From Microbulbifer sp. MI-G (GTDB lineage: Bacteria > Pseudomonadota > Gammaproteobacteria > Pseudomonadales > Cellvibrionaceae): 64,000 bases of DNA. Below, one piece after another: positions 52,326 through 63,894 of this stretch. Under the pieces are notes generated by a model that had not been told where the DNA came from, did no database searches, and saw only the letters and a program-made list of their open reading frames with translations. Every line of letters begins with the position of its first letter. Position 1 is the first letter of the stretch. Made by a program: the position numbers and the translations under genes. The DNA lies in the NCBI RefSeq assembly GCF_030440425.1, contig NZ_CP098023.1, positions 3,284,501-3,348,500 of the forward strand, in the 5' to 3' direction.

Positions 52326-53876
52326 CTAGCGGCGAAACATTTTCAGCATACGGTGGGTTACAAAGAAGCCACCAAATATATTAATACTGGCAACCAGTAC
52401 ACCGACAAAAGCGAGCACCAACACCAGGACTGAGCCTGTTGCCCCCAGTTGCACCAGAGCCCCGACCACCACAATACCGGAAATCGCATTGGTAACACTC
52501 ATCAAAGGGGTGTGTAATGCATGGGTTACATTCCAGATCACCTGCCATCCAACAAAAATGGCGAGAACAAAGACGGTAAAATGGGAGACAAATGCCGGTG
52601 GAGCCACCCGCCCAAGCCAAAGTAGCAACACCGCCGCTACGGCCCAAAATACAAAAATAGCCAGGGGCGATTTTTTCTTTTCAATTTTTTCCTCAACAGG
52701 ACCTTTGACCAGCTCGGCCTCCCTGGCCGGTGTCTTGGGCTGGACTGAAATCTTTGGGGGGGGCGGGGGCCAGGTAACTTCCCCGGCCTTGACCACCGTT
52801 GCACCACGGATCACTTCATCGGCAAAGTCAATCTGGAGTTCACCATTTTTTCCCGGTGTCAACTCACTCAGCAGGTGGACAAGATTGGTGGCATACAATC
52901 TGGATGACTGACTCGCCGCACGACTGGGCAGATTGGTGTAGCCTATAATGGTTACGCCACTGTGCACTACTTTTTCATCGGGCACCGTGTAATCACAATT
53001 TCCGCCCATTTCCGCAGCCAGGTCTACCACAACCGATCCCTGTGCCATGCTATCGACCATATCGGCAAGCCAGAGCTTTGGGGCTGGCTTGCCAGGGATC
53101 AGTGCTGTCGTAATGACTATATCCACTTCTCTGGCCTGCTCGCGGAACAGGGTCATTTCCGCTTCAATAAACTCCTTGGACATCTCCTTGGCGTACCCAC
53201 CAGTACCGGAACCCTCCTCCTCTATTTCCACAGTCAGGAATTCCGCTCCCATGGATTCCACTTGCTCACGCACCTCTAAACGGGTGTCGAAGGCGCGCAC
53301 AATGGCACCCATACTCTTTGCAGTGCCAATCGCAGAGAGGCCGGCGACACCAGCACCAATCACCAGGACTTTTGCGGGGGGAATTTTTCCTGCAGCCGTA
53401 ATCTGACCTGTAAAGAAACGGCCGAAATTATGTGCAGCTTCGATTACTGCGCGATAGCCGGCGATATTCGCCATGGAACTGAGCGCATCCATTTTCTGTG
53501 CGCGGGAGATCCTGGGTACAGACTCCACAGCCAGTGCATTGATCTTTCTATCGGCCAGTTTCTGCAGGAGTTCTGCATTTTGCGCCGGCTTGAGAAAAGC
53601 AATCACGGTGGCCCCTTCGGGGATCAGTGCCAGTTCCTCATCAGTGGGGGCCTGTACTTTGAGGACCACTCCTGCATCCGCCAGGCATGTCCTCAAATCA
53701 TTGCGGATTTCCGCCCCGGCCTCAGCATAAGCCGTATCGGGAAAGCTGGCCATATCACCAGCCCCTTTTTCCATCGCAATGGAAAAACCCAAATCGCGCA
53801 AACGCTTTACGCTGTCGGGAGTTGCCGCTACGCGCGCTTCCCCCTCCGCGGTCTCCTTAGGTATGGCTATTATCAC
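52326..53876 (-). CDS. pntA: NAD(P) transhydrogenase subunit alpha (fused form)
   Basis: 516 residues (E. coli 510). Domain I includes [16 protein letters not shown] (residues 4-19), the NAD-binding [22 protein letters not shown] (170-191), and [14 protein letters not shown] with GGNCDYT. A Pro-rich linker ([15 protein letters not shown]) joins the C-terminal four-helix membrane domain that pairs with PntB. Fused alpha subunits of this type are usual in gammaproteobacteria. Confidence 0.97.
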   Translation of the reverse strand: MIIAIPKETAEGEARVAATPDSVKRLRDLGFSIAMEKGAGDMASFPDTAYAEAGAEIRNDLRTCLADAGVVLKVQAPTDEELALIPEGATVIAFLKPAQNAELLQKLADRKINALAVESVPRISRAQKMDALSSMANIAGYRAVIEAAHNFGRFFTGQITAAGKIPPAKVLVIGAGVAGLSAIGTAKSMGAIVRAFDTRLEVREQVESMGAEFLTVEIEEEGSGTGGYAKEMSKEFIEAEMTLFREQAREVDIVITTALIPGKPAPKLWLADMVDSMAQGSVVVDLAAEMGGNCDYTVPDEKVVHSGVTIIGYTNLPSRAASQSSRLYATNLVHLLSELTPGKNGELQIDFADEVIRGATVVKAGEVTWPPPPPKISVQPKTPAREAELVKGPVEEKIEKKKSPLAIFVFWAVAAVLLLWLGRVAPPAFVSHFTVFVLAIFVGWQVIWNVTHALHTPLMSVTNAISGIVVVGALVQLGATGSVLVLVLAFVGVLVASINIFGGFFVTHRMLKMFRR

Positions 53877-55035
53877 CGCTGTGCCCCTCTTGGTTTGTTC
53901 TCTAGATGTACTGCTGGGTCTTCTTCGGATTGCCCAATTTATAAACAGCAGGAGTGTAAACCGGTGGGCTGGAGATGAAAAGTGGTCTCTTCTAATAGCG
54001 GTAATTGGTGAAATTTATAAGTCTCTTTTAAAAAACCAGAGTAAAGACCCGCTCTACTAGACTCCATCAAAAGTAACACTTGCAACCAAGTCTGTTGGCT
54101 GGGCCAGTTAACACGAGCTTTAAACCCGGCCAGTCTGTGAATTTACCCAGTGCATAGCACACAGAACCCAGGCGCTGCCGATCATTAACCAGCCAGAAAT
54201 CTTATGGCCTACCAACATCACGCTTCATTGCGCTGATAGCTAACCCAACAGCTTTTAAAAGCAATTGGATTATCGGGCACAGACCTCCAACCATCGTTGA
54301 GGAGCGCCCAGATTAAAACAAATTTCCCGGCAAAATCCGCATTGGACCCTGGTGGGGAAGACAAAGACTATAAATGGAGCCAATGCGCAGTTACGCAGTC
54401 CCACTGTTGTGAATACATCTAAATCCAAACGGTTTGATTGTACAATGTATTTCTATTATATAATGTCATTCAGTATAATCATGACTTTCTTCTAAGCCGC
54501 TAGTCAACGTAATTTATATACCGATGTTGCCTTTTCTATCGGCTCTTGATCCAAATTCCATTGACCAAGCATGCACTGCCCAGAATAACCCCTTGACACA
54601 AGCCATTTGAGCAGAAGAAAAACATTAGCTCAGTTATTGCCTATTATCACCACCCTATTTAATCACTTTTAATATTTACAGAGGCACCCTGATTGTGCAA
54701 GAAAAATAATAACCGCAAGTTGCCGCACCAAAAAACTGCAGTTGTCATTATTCTCACTACCTGGAACAGGAAAAATAAATTCATATTTACGGTGCAACTG
54801 TACGAAATCGCTTTTCTGTTGCGCCTCCAAGGAACAGTCACGCCAACTTTGTAATAATGGCATATTAATTGAATGGCAATAAATAGATGATCCAATGACC
54901 CAACCCGGATATATTACCTCGGTGGGGCGATTCCTCCACCGACATTAATTGGCAACAAAGCGCAACGACACCAATCTCTAGACTTCAATTGTAAACTTTG
55001 TATGCCTCGGGAATTTACAAACAAGGGAAATGTGC
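53877..55035. other. Long intergenic region between pntA and the nitrate operon
   Basis: No gene is supported. A hairpin with arms TCGGTGG and CCACCGA (54920-54944) lies about 90 bp before the transporter start and could be part of an mRNA leader, as in nas operons with NasR/NasT-type antitermination, but the hexanucleotide loop expected there is not clear. AT-rich remainder. Confidence 0.45.
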
Positions 55036-56499
55036 ATGACAAGTGAGCCTTTCAACTTACTCTCATTCCGCGGCAAGATAAAAATACTTCACTTAACTTG
55101 GGTGGCTTTCTTTATCACGTTCTTTGCCTGGTTTAACCATGCCCCGCTCTTAATGGCCATTGCGAAAAGTCTGTCCCTGACCCCGGATCAGGTCAAAACA
55201 CTTTTAATTCTCAATGTAGCCCTGACCATTCCTGCGCGTATCCTAGTCGGTATGTTCACAGACAAATATGGACCGCGACTTACGTATTCCCTGCTCCTGG
55301 CCATTGGCAGTGTGCCCTGCTTTATCTTCGCACTGGCAGACAACTTTATACAGGCAGCGATCGGCCGCTTTCTTCTGGGATTTATCGGTGCAGGTTTTGT
55401 GATTGGCATCCGCATGGTATCGGAGTGGTTTCCCGTGCGTCAGTTAGGCACTGCCGAGGGTATTTATGGCGGCTGGGGAAACTTTGGTTCCGCCGCCGCA
55501 GCCATATCCCTGCCAGCGATTGCCCTCATTGTTGGTGGTGACAATGGCTGGCGCTATGCCATTGGCCTTACAGGAATCATCGCACTGATTTACAGTGTCA
55601 TTTACTACTTTTCAGTGACAGACACTCCCAAAGGCCTTGCCTATTTCAAACCAAAAAAAATCGGGGGCATGGAAATTACCAGCCGAGGGGATTTCATACT
55701 GCTGTTAATTGTGAAGGTTCCTATCTATGCAGCATTGGCATTACTCACCTGGAGATTGTCCAGCGGAATTGGCCTTTTCTCCAACACCACTGCCACAATA
55801 ATTTACTGTGGTCTCGGTCTGCTCTATATGCTGGATACACACAAGACCTACAAGGTAAACCGCGAAGTCCTCAACAACCCGCCAGCGCCGATACACCGCT
55901 ATAAATTCAAACAGGTAGTGGTTCTCAATCTGTTGTACTTTGCCACTTTTGGCTCAGAGCTTGCTGTGGTTTCCATGCTGCCCCTGTTCTTCTCAGAGAC
56001 CTTTACCCTGGACCCGGTAAAAGCCGGCCTGCTCGGTTCGGCCTACGCTTTCATGAATCTGATGTCGCGTCCAGCGGGCGGACTGATCAGTGACCGCTGG
56101 GGGCGCAGGCCCACCTTACTGGTACTCACAGCGGGACTGGCTCTGGGATACTTCACCATGGCCCTTATCGATACCCAATGGCCGCTTTACCTGGCCGTTG
56201 CCGCTGCCATGGCCTGCTCTTTCTTCGTGCAAGCTGGCGAGGGGGCAGTGTTCGCAGTGGTCCCTTTGATTCAACGTCGCCTCACCGGCCAGATTGCGGG
56301 AATCACCGGCGCCTATGGCAATGTCGGTGCTGTATTTTATCTCACGGTACTGAGTTTGGTGTCCTATCAGGAATTCTTTCTGGTTATTGGCATTACGGCA
56401 CTGCTTGGTTTTGCTGCCGTATTATTGTTGGAAGAGCCCGAGGGGCAAATAGCGGAGACACTCCCAGATGGCAGTGTATCAATGATCAATGTTGCCTAA
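55036..56499 (+). CDS. Nitrate/nitrite MFS transporter (NarK/NasA-like)
   Basis: 487 residues from ATG 55036 (AAGGGAA spaced 7-8 bp; ATG 55030 is too close). Twelve predicted helices. The nitrate signatures are visible: [10 protein letters not shown] near residue 145 in the first half and [12 protein letters not shown] near 420 in the second, each with the Gly-rich nitrate-porter motif, and [22 protein letters not shown]. The loop between helices 6 and 7 is longer than usual. First gene of the assimilatory operon. Confidence 0.93.
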   Translation: MTSEPFNLLSFRGKIKILHLTWVAFFITFFAWFNHAPLLMAIAKSLSLTPDQVKTLLILNVALTIPARILVGMFTDKYGPRLTYSLLLAIGSVPCFIFALADNFIQAAIGRFLLGFIGAGFVIGIRMVSEWFPVRQLGTAEGIYGGWGNFGSAAAAISLPAIALIVGGDNGWRYAIGLTGIIALIYSVIYYFSVTDTPKGLAYFKPKKIGGMEITSRGDFILLLIVKVPIYAALALLTWRLSSGIGLFSNTTATIIYCGLGLLYMLDTHKTYKVNREVLNNPPAPIHRYKFKQVVVLNLLYFATFGSELAVVSMLPLFFSETFTLDPVKAGLLGSAYAFMNLMSRPAGGLISDRWGRRPTLLVLTAGLALGYFTMALIDTQWPLYLAVAAAMACSFFVQAGEGAVFAVVPLIQRRLTGQIAGITGAYGNVGAVFYLTVLSLVSYQEFFLVIGITALLGFAAVLLLEEPEGQIAETLPDGSVSMINVA

Positions 56500-56578
56500 A
56501 AGGCCATTCGTATATCAATCCTTGGCGTTACCGCCCCACCCTGAAACCGCCGAATAGGGATTGCCAGGAATTTGAATA

Positions 56579-59128
56579 ATGGATAAAGCAGAAGCAAAAA
56601 AAAAGCTGATTGTCATTGGCAATGGTATGGTAGGACACCATCTCCTGCAGAGCCTGGCAGACCACCAGCAGGTTGGCCATTTCGAAGTCTCAATCTTCTG
56701 TGCCGAGCCCAGACCAGCCTACGACCGTGTGCATCTTTCGGAATACTTTGCCGGCTGCACTGCCAAAGATCTGGCAATGGGAAACGCAGAACAGTATCGG
56801 CAATGGGGTTTTGAACTGCATATCAATGAGAAGGTCATTGACATTGATCGCGCGAACAAGATAGTGACTGCGCAAAGTGGGATCGTCAAAAATTACGATC
56901 AATTGGTCCTTGCCACCGGCTCTTACCCCTTTGTTCCGCCAATCCCTGGAAGTGAACACAAAAAATGCTTTGTCTATCGCACACTTGAGGATCTGGATGC
57001 GATACGCAGTGCTGCAGACAAGGCAAAAAACGGCGTGGTAGTGGGCGGTGGGTTGTTGGGATTGGAAGCGGCAAACGCATTAAAAATACTGGGGCTCGAA
57101 GCCCACATTATAGAGTTTGCACCCGGGCTTATGCCAACCCAGCTGGATGCAGGTGGTTCGACTTTGCTGAAGAAAAAAATAGAGGAACTTGGTGTACACG
57201 TGCATGTTGATACTGCTACAGAGTTGATTGAGGAAGTTGGTGGGCGTCTGCGTATACAGTTCCAGGGTGGCAGTGACCTACTCACCGATCTGGTTGTATT
57301 TTCTACCGGTATTCGTCCCCGAGACAAACTGGCTGCATCGGCCGGGTTGCAGCTTGGGAAGCGCGGCGGTATTGTCATTGATCAGTGCTGTCGAACCTCC
57401 GATCCTGATATATTTGCCATTGGCGAATGTGCCCTTTTTGAACAACGCATTTTCGGCCTTGTTTCCCCCGGTTTTTCCATGGCACGCACTGTTGTCTCGC
57501 AACTGACCGGCGAACAGAATTTTTTTTCCGGAGCAGATCTGAGTACCAGGCTGAAACTCCTCGGAGTTCAGGTTGGCTCCATCGGCGATGCACACGGGCA
57601 CACTGAAAATGCCGCTGCAATTACTTTTATGGATGAACAGGCCGGTATATACAAACGCATGATCACCGACGCAGGTGGAAAGCAACTGCTTGGGGCCGTA
57701 CTGGTGGGAGACACCGACGACTACGATACTCTGCTGCAATATTACCTCAATGCTATCACATTGCCCGAGCATCCAGAGCAATTAATCCTGCCCAGCGCGG
57801 ACGACGCGGTCATTGCACCGGGTACTGTGGCCCTTCCCGCAACAGCAACCGTGTGTTCCTGCCACAATGTCAGCAAAGCCCAGATCGCTGATGCCATTGC
57901 CGAAGGGTATCTTTCCCTGGGCGAAATTAAAGATGTAACCAAAGCCGCAACCGGCTGTGGCGGCTGTGCCGCCTTAGTGAAAACTATCGTCGACGAAGCC
58001 TGCACTGCTTTGGGTATGGAAGTGAACAATCACCTCTGCGCCCATTTTCCCTTCTCACGACAGGAGATATTCCAGATAGTACAGGTAGAGCGCATTAAGA
58101 CGTTCCCGGAGCTTTTGCAGAAACGCGGTCGCGGTTACGGTTGTGAAATCTGTAAACCTGCCGTTGCTTCCATTCTCGCCTCCTTGTGGAATGAACATAT
58201 CCTGGAGCAACCTCATATAGGGCTGCAGGATACCAATGACACCTTTATGGCAAATATGCAAAAAAACGGCAGCTACTCGGTAGTGCCACGTATTCCCGCT
58301 GGAGAAATCACCCCACAAAAATTGATCGTGATCGGACAGGTGGCAAAGCGCTACAACCTTTACACAAAAATTACCGGGGCTCAGCGTATTGATTTATTTG
58401 GAGCCCGCCTGGAACAATTACCGGAGATTTGGCGGGAACTGATCGACGCCGGATTTGAAACCGGCCATGCCTATGGGAAATCCCTGCGCACAGTGAAATC
58501 CTGTGTGGGCAGCACCTGGTGTCGATTCGGCGTTCGTGACAGCATTTCCATGGCACTGCATCTGGAGAACCGCTATAAGGGGCTGCGTGCACCGCATAAA
58601 GTAAAAATGGCAGTTTCAGGCTGTACCCGTGAATGCGCCGAGGCGCAGAGCAAAGACGTTGGTGTTATCGCTACCGAAAAAGGCTGGAATATGTTTGTCT
58701 GCGGCAATGGTGGTATGCGCCCACGCCATGCAGACCTGTTTGCTACCGATCTCGATGACAAATCCCTGGTCCGTTTTATCGATCGTTTTATAATGTTTTA
58801 TGTACGCACTGCAGATAAGTTACAACGCACTTCAAGGTGGCTCGAAAGCCTCGATGGTGGTCTCGAGTATCTGCGCGAAGTCATCATTGAAGATAAACTA
58901 AAAATCTGCAAGGAGCTGGAAACACAGATGGCCCGGGTGATTAATACCTATCAGTGCGAATGGAACACGACCATTAATGATCCTGAAAAGCTCAAGCGCT
59001 TTAGACAATTTATCAACAGTGATGCGGTCGATGACAAGATTGTCTTTGTCAAGGAGCGCGGGCAACCGCGCCCTGCCAATGTGAAAGAAATTTCAGCGCT
59101 CTCAAGCCAAGAAGAAATGATCGAATAA
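56579..59128 (+). CDS. nirB: Assimilatory nitrite reductase [NAD(P)H], large subunit
   Basis: 849 residues. FAD site IGNGMVGHHLL (12-22), NAD(P)H site GGGLLGLEAANAL (about 157), a bacterioferritin-type [2Fe-2S] domain with CSCHN (from about 425) and CGGC, then the sulfite/nitrite reductase domains with the siroheme/4Fe-4S ligands CVGSTWC (about 641) and CTREC (about 682). It reduces nitrite to ammonia in the cytoplasm. 30 bp before nirD. Both nirB and nasD names are used for it. Confidence 0.96.
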   Translation: MDKAEAKKKLIVIGNGMVGHHLLQSLADHQQVGHFEVSIFCAEPRPAYDRVHLSEYFAGCTAKDLAMGNAEQYRQWGFELHINEKVIDIDRANKIVTAQSGIVKNYDQLVLATGSYPFVPPIPGSEHKKCFVYRTLEDLDAIRSAADKAKNGVVVGGGLLGLEAANALKILGLEAHIIEFAPGLMPTQLDAGGSTLLKKKIEELGVHVHVDTATELIEEVGGRLRIQFQGGSDLLTDLVVFSTGIRPRDKLAASAGLQLGKRGGIVIDQCCRTSDPDIFAIGECALFEQRIFGLVSPGFSMARTVVSQLTGEQNFFSGADLSTRLKLLGVQVGSIGDAHGHTENAAAITFMDEQAGIYKRMITDAGGKQLLGAVLVGDTDDYDTLLQYYLNAITLPEHPEQLILPSADDAVIAPGTVALPATATVCSCHNVSKAQIADAIAEGYLSLGEIKDVTKAATGCGGCAALVKTIVDEACTALGMEVNNHLCAHFPFSRQEIFQIVQVERIKTFPELLQKRGRGYGCEICKPAVASILASLWNEHILEQPHIGLQDTNDTFMANMQKNGSYSVVPRIPAGEITPQKLIVIGQVAKRYNLYTKITGAQRIDLFGARLEQLPEIWRELIDAGFETGHAYGKSLRTVKSCVGSTWCRFGVRDSISMALHLENRYKGLRAPHKVKMAVSGCTRECAEAQSKDVGVIATEKGWNMFVCGNGGMRPRHADLFATDLDDKSLVRFIDRFIMFYVRTADKLQRTSRWLESLDGGLEYLREVIIEDKLKICKELETQMARVINTYQCEWNTTINDPEKLKRFRQFINSDAVDDKIVFVKERGQPRPANVKEISALSSQEEMIE

Positions 59129-59158
59129 ATTCATCTTTAATCCAGCGAGGAAAAGATC

Positions 59159-59593
59159 ATGGCCCAGGCTGTGTTAAAACCACCCCGAAACAAGGCAATT
59201 GTGATCACCCACACCCACTGGCAGCCGATTTGTCAGCGATCGGATCTGATCAGAGATTCCGGAGTCTGCGCCCTCTGGGAGCATATGTCCACATACAAGG
59301 AGAGAAAAGCCTGTACACTTTCTAAAAAGAGTATTGCACTCTTTTTCCTGCCCGGCCAGGCGCAGCAGCTTTACGCCATTGACAATTGGGACCCGATCGC
59401 GCAAGCTGGCATCATTGCGCGCGGCATTCTCGCAGAAGTGGAGGGAGAATTAACCATAGCCTCTCCGCTTTTTAAGCATCACTTTCGCCTTGCAGATGGA
59501 CTTTGTGTGGAAAACAGCAGTATTCAACTGGCCACCTATCCACTGACCTTTTTCGGGAACACCGTATTTATCGGCAGCAACAGCATACAGTGA
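59159..59593 (+). CDS. nirD: Nitrite reductase small subunit
   Basis: 144 residues with a Rieske-like fold without iron ligands, as in NirD (DSGVCALWE, KKSIALFFLPGQAQQLYAIDNWDP, IARGILAEVEGELTIASPLFKHHFRLADGLC). The N-terminus is about 35 residues longer than E. coli NirD. AGCGAGGAAAAGATC precedes the ATG. The stop overlaps the nasA start by one base (TGATG). Confidence 0.93.
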   Translation: MAQAVLKPPRNKAIVITHTHWQPICQRSDLIRDSGVCALWEHMSTYKERKACTLSKKSIALFFLPGQAQQLYAIDNWDPIAQAGIIARGILAEVEGELTIASPLFKHHFRLADGLCVENSSIQLATYPLTFFGNTVFIGSNSIQ

Positions 59594-62262
59594 TGACCGT
59601 TAAGGAATACCCGGGTACGCATACTACCTGCCCCTATTGTGGCGTAGGCTGTGGAATTTCAATCAACCGGAAAAGTCACCCAGGCCCATCCGCAATCACG
59701 GTGCGTGGCGATACACAGCATCCCTCCAATGCCGGTCGTCTTTGTATCAAGGGCTCGGCTTTGGGGGAAACGCTGGGAGATCGCGGCCGTTTGTTGCGCC
59801 CGCACCTGCACGGCCAAGCAACTGACTGGAATACGGCCATGTCTTTTGTGGCCGACGCCTTTGCCGATAGCATTCGCGCACATGGTCCTGACTCCGTAGC
59901 TTTTTATCTTTCTGGCCAGCTACTCACCGAGGACTACTATGTCGCCAATAAACTGATGAAGGGCTTTATTGGCACTGCCAATATTGATACCAATTCGCGC
60001 CTGTGCATGTCTTCAGCGGTGGCCGGCTACAAGCGCGCCTTTGGTGCCGATGCAGTACCCTGTTGCTATGACGATCTGGATCGCGCCGATCTGGTTGTAT
60101 TGACTGGCTCTAATGCCGCGTGGACTCACCCAATCCTGTTTCAACGCATGCAGGCGGGCAATGCCAAACTGGTGGTTATTGACCCGCGTGCCAGCGCTAC
60201 AGCCGAACTGGCAGATTTATATCTGGGAATCCGCCCCGGCAGTGACACAGCACTCTTTAATGGGCTATTGTATTTCCTCGCACAACATCAGCATCTGGAT
60301 AACCATTATATCCAGCATCACACCAGCGGTTTTCAGGAGGCACTCACCTCAGCCCGGACGTGGTCTCTGCAACAAACTGCATTGCACTGTGGAGTGCCCG
60401 CAGAAAAACTGCTGGCGTTCTTCAGACTCTTTGCCGAGACGGAAAAAACGGTCAGCTTTTACTCCCAGGGTATCAACCAGTCCGGCAGTGGTACCGATAA
60501 GAACAACGCAATTATCAATTGCCACTTGGCCACAGGACGTATCGGCAGAGTCGGGGCAGGTCCCTTTTCCATCACCGGGCAACCCAATGCCATGGGTGGA
60601 AGGGAAGTGGGTGGCCTGGCCAATACGCTGGCTGCGCATATGGAATTTACCCGGGATAACACCAATCGACTGGGTCGTTTCTGGCACGCCCCACAGGTTG
60701 CATTGACGCCGGGGCTCAAGGCTGTGGATATGTTCCGTGCAGTGGAGAGCGGCCAGATCAAGGCAGTCTGGATTATGGCCACCAATCCCGCGGTGAGTAT
60801 GCCCGAAGCCGGACGAGTGGCTGAAGCCCTGCGCAACTGCAAATTTGTTGTCGTTTCCGATTGCGTTGCCGATACAGATACCACCCGCTGTGCACAGGTG
60901 CTGCTGCCGGCCACGAGTTGGGGGGAAAAAAATGGCACTGTCACCAATGCGGAGCGACGCATTTCCCGACAACGCCCCTTCCTGCAACCACCCGGAGAGG
61001 CCCGCCATGACTGGCAGATCATTTGTGATCTTGCACAGCGGCTGGGTTATACAAAAGCCTTTGATTATTCGCATCCAGTGGAGATATTCCGAGAGCACGC
61101 AAGGCTCTCAGGCTTTGAAAATAATGGCAGTCGCGCCTTTGATATCTCCCTGCTGGAAAACATCCAGCGCCAGGAATACGATGCGCTGCAACCGGTACAG
61201 TGGCCGGTAAACCAGGATAACCCCCAGGGATGTGCGCGGTTGTTCAATGACGCCCGGTTTTTCACCGACAATAGGCGCGCGCACTTTGTGCCGGTCACAC
61301 CACAAGCACCACTCCAGCAGACCTGTGCCCTCTACCCACTGTGGCTTAACAGCGGTCGCATGCGCGACCAATGGCATACCATGACCCGCACTGGCCGCGC
61401 ACGCAAACTGCTGAACCACAGTGAAATTGCGGAAATCCAGATTAATCCGCAGGACGCACGAAAGTACAACATTGAAGAGGGCAGCCTGATCGCCCTGAAC
61501 AGTGCCCAGGGCAGAATGTCCGGGCGCGCTACCCTGAGTGAGGCACAAAGGCCCGGCGAACTATTCGCCCCCATCCACTGGAGTGAAACCCTGGCTCGGG
61601 ACGCCAGAGTCAGTGCTCTGGCTGCTGCAGTTGTAGACCCCCACTCGGGCCAGCCGGAATTCAAACAGGTGCCAATCCAGGTGGAGCTACTTCCCTGCAA
61701 AAGTTTCGCCACCCTGATCTGCCCCGACATTGTCGCAGAAAAACTGTGGCAGCGGCTGAATAGTGCCAAAGACAAAAACCTGTTGCACTGGTACCGGGTA
61801 CCCTGTGCCGAAGGCTATCGCTACGAGCTGGCCCTGCGCCATCCTCTGAACGGGCGCAGCCTGGGCACACAATTATTAGGTGATATCCGTGGTATATACT
61901 GGCAACAGATTGAGACGTTAAAAAACCAGCGCTATCTGGCCTATAACAACACGCTCCAATTGCTGATCATCGCGGGCAACCGCTGGCAAAACTTGCCAGA
62001 CCGGCGCCCGCTTGAACGCTATCTGGAGATGGAACTCCCTCGGGTTCCCGCAAAACTACTGCGTCCCATTGCACCCGGTGTGAAGGTCCTCTGCACCTGC
62101 ATGCAGGTTTCCCGTACACAAATTACCGAGGCTATTGGCAAGGGTCTGCACAGCCTGGCGGCCCTCGGTAACGCCTTGGGCTGCGGCACGCATTGTGGCT
62201 CCTGCAAAGCGGAAATATCCGCCCTGTTGCGCACCGCCCGGGTTGGTGTGGCAGAGGAATAG
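59593..62262 (+). CDS. nasA: Assimilatory nitrate reductase catalytic subunit
   Basis: 889 residues from ATG 59593; the longer open frame to 59503 is rejected because it overlaps nirD. N-terminal 4Fe-4S cluster motif CPYCGVGCG (13-21), molybdopterin bis-MGD domains (GQLLTEDYYVANKLMKGF, NTNSRLCMSSAVAGY-type, GTVTNAERRISRQRP) and a C-terminal [2Fe-2S] BFD-like domain (CTCMQVS about 834 and CGTHCGSC about 865), the electron entry typical of NasA. It reduces nitrate to nitrite in the cytoplasm for assimilation. Confidence 0.96.
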   Translation: MTVKEYPGTHTTCPYCGVGCGISINRKSHPGPSAITVRGDTQHPSNAGRLCIKGSALGETLGDRGRLLRPHLHGQATDWNTAMSFVADAFADSIRAHGPDSVAFYLSGQLLTEDYYVANKLMKGFIGTANIDTNSRLCMSSAVAGYKRAFGADAVPCCYDDLDRADLVVLTGSNAAWTHPILFQRMQAGNAKLVVIDPRASATAELADLYLGIRPGSDTALFNGLLYFLAQHQHLDNHYIQHHTSGFQEALTSARTWSLQQTALHCGVPAEKLLAFFRLFAETEKTVSFYSQGINQSGSGTDKNNAIINCHLATGRIGRVGAGPFSITGQPNAMGGREVGGLANTLAAHMEFTRDNTNRLGRFWHAPQVALTPGLKAVDMFRAVESGQIKAVWIMATNPAVSMPEAGRVAEALRNCKFVVVSDCVADTDTTRCAQVLLPATSWGEKNGTVTNAERRISRQRPFLQPPGEARHDWQIICDLAQRLGYTKAFDYSHPVEIFREHARLSGFENNGSRAFDISLLENIQRQEYDALQPVQWPVNQDNPQGCARLFNDARFFTDNRRAHFVPVTPQAPLQQTCALYPLWLNSGRMRDQWHTMTRTGRARKLLNHSEIAEIQINPQDARKYNIEEGSLIALNSAQGRMSGRATLSEAQRPGELFAPIHWSETLARDARVSALAAAVVDPHSGQPEFKQVPIQVELLPCKSFATLICPDIVAEKLWQRLNSAKDKNLLHWYRVPCAEGYRYELALRHPLNGRSLGTQLLGDIRGIYWQQIETLKNQRYLAYNNTLQLLIIAGNRWQNLPDRRPLERYLEMELPRVPAKLLRPIAPGVKVLCTCMQVSRTQITEAIGKGLHSLAALGNALGCGTHCGSCKAEISALLRTARVGVAEE

Positions 62263-62483
62263 GGCACAGCGGCAACTTGGTGTCTTGTTACAATGTAGTG
62301 AAAATAGTAACAGGTTCGCTGTTTCACTCTCCCAAACACAGTCAGGCGTAAACAATTGACATAAGACGCCACAAAATGCCCCCTTGTGACTTGCACCCCC
62401 AGCGACCTCCTACACTTAGAACCGGTACGTCGCCACTTCCGCTAATGCCCGCGACACGCCTCCCCTAAAATTAAAGAGCTCCC

Positions 62484-62891
62484 ATGTTCACTATTCAGCA
62501 GATTGATCACCTTGTATTGCGCGTAAAATCGCTGGATACCGCGCGTCGTTTTTACCAGGATATTCTCGGCTGCAAAATGGAACGGGAGAATCCCAGCCTC
62601 GGCCTGTATCAAATGCGCGCCGGCCGCTGTCTGATTGATCTATTGCCGGTGGATCAACAGATTGAACGCACAGGCGCTTCCACTCCAGAATACGAGGGAC
62701 GCAATCTGCACCATTTCTGTCTGCGTGTGGACCCTTTCAACGCCGACAAGATTCAGAGTTTCCTACAAGAGAGGCATATTAGTGCCTCACCGGTGGAGCA
62801 GCGCTATGGCGCGGAAGGCATGGGCCCCTCTCTCTATATCTCTGACCCCGAGAACAACCTGATTGAGCTAAAGGGACCGCCGGATGGCTAG
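62484..62891 (+). CDS. VOC-family (glyoxalase-like) protein
   Basis: 135 residues. Two beta-alpha-beta-beta-beta halves: IDHLVLRVKSLDTARRFYQDILGC with its metal-ligand His, and HHFCLRVDPFNADKIQSFL with second-half His and C-terminal YISDPENNLIELKG (Glu). Similar proteins are called VOC or fosfomycin-resistance-like, but the substrate is unknown. Separate from the nitrate operon by 220 bp and close to the dienelactone hydrolase. Confidence 0.88.
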   Translation: MFTIQQIDHLVLRVKSLDTARRFYQDILGCKMERENPSLGLYQMRAGRCLIDLLPVDQQIERTGASTPEYEGRNLHHFCLRVDPFNADKIQSFLQERHISASPVEQRYGAEGMGPSLYISDPENNLIELKGPPDG

Positions 62892-62972
62892 GGAACCCCT
62901 GAGCAAGGGTGCCATCATGCTCTTGCCTGAACACCAACCACTGAGAGAAAAAACCCCTGAACTGGTGGAATT

Positions 62973-63698
62973 ATGGCATCGGAAATCATTGAATATGCAG
63001 TAGATGGGCAATCCTATACCGGCTATTTAGCCTGGGATGATCGCCTTGCCGACAAGCGCCCAGGCATTATTCTGGTGCACGAATGGTGGGGGCAGAATGC
63101 CTTTATGCGGGATCAGGCAGACCAGCTTGCCCGGCATGGCTACCGCGCCTTTGCAGTGGATATGTTTGGCAAAGGCAAGCACACTGACGATCCCGCCGAG
63201 GCACAGAATTTAAGCGATAAGGCACGCAAAAGCCCCGTGGCTCTGGAAGCCCGTTTTCGCACAGCCCAGTCACTGTTACAACAGCACACCAGTGTCGACC
63301 CGACCCGTATTGCGGCCCAGGGCTATTGCTTTGGCGGAGAAGTGGCATTGAACATGGCACGGCTCGGCCTGGACCTGCGCGGTGTGGTCAGCTTTCACGG
63401 TGCCCTGGCCAGCGATATCTCCGCGCAGAAGGGTGGGATTCAAGCAGAAATCCAGGTGTATACCGGCGGTGCCGATGTCATGATCCCACCGCAACAAGTG
63501 GGTGCCTTTGTAGAAGAGATGCAGGTGGCAGGTGCCAAACTCACCCTGATCAGCTACCCCGGTGTGCTGCATGGATTTACCAATCCTACTGCCACAGAAC
63601 GGGGTGAGAAACTCGGGCTGCCCCTTGCCTACAATAGGGAAGCAGCGGAGGATGCCCGGCAGGGAGCGCTGAATTTTTATCAGAAGATATTTAGTTGA
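62973..63698 (+). CDS. Dienelactone hydrolase family protein
   Basis: 241 residues, alpha/beta hydrolase. The nucleophile elbow GYCFGGEVAL (Cys, about residue 116), the acid in GGADVMIPPQQVG, and the His in YPGVLHGFTNP form the Cys-Asp-His triad of the DLH family. Cytoplasmic; substrate unknown. Preceded by a region with GGTGGAATT and 81 bp after the VOC gene, with which it may be cotranscribed. Confidence 0.9.
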   Translation: MASEIIEYAVDGQSYTGYLAWDDRLADKRPGIILVHEWWGQNAFMRDQADQLARHGYRAFAVDMFGKGKHTDDPAEAQNLSDKARKSPVALEARFRTAQSLLQQHTSVDPTRIAAQGYCFGGEVALNMARLGLDLRGVVSFHGALASDISAQKGGIQAEIQVYTGGADVMIPPQQVGAFVEEMQVAGAKLTLISYPGVLHGFTNPTATERGEKLGLPLAYNREAAEDARQGALNFYQKIFS

Positions 63699-63894
63699 AA
63701 GGGGATTCGGGCAGATACTGCCACTGGGCGGCTCTAAATCTGAAAGGCCATGCGGTCCCTCCTATGAGGATGGCAGCCAAAGGTCGCATGAAAAGCCCAT
63801 TGGATTGCGGGGTTCCCAGAGACATAGGGAACTTCACTGCAAATCCGGTCTCCACTCTCCGCCTTGCCCCGACCGGGAACGACTGCCCACCCAG

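Noticed and set aside
53877..55035. Genes in the pntA-transporter gap
   Set aside because: Frames such as 54659-54895 (minus) have no start signals and very AT-biased, non-coding composition.
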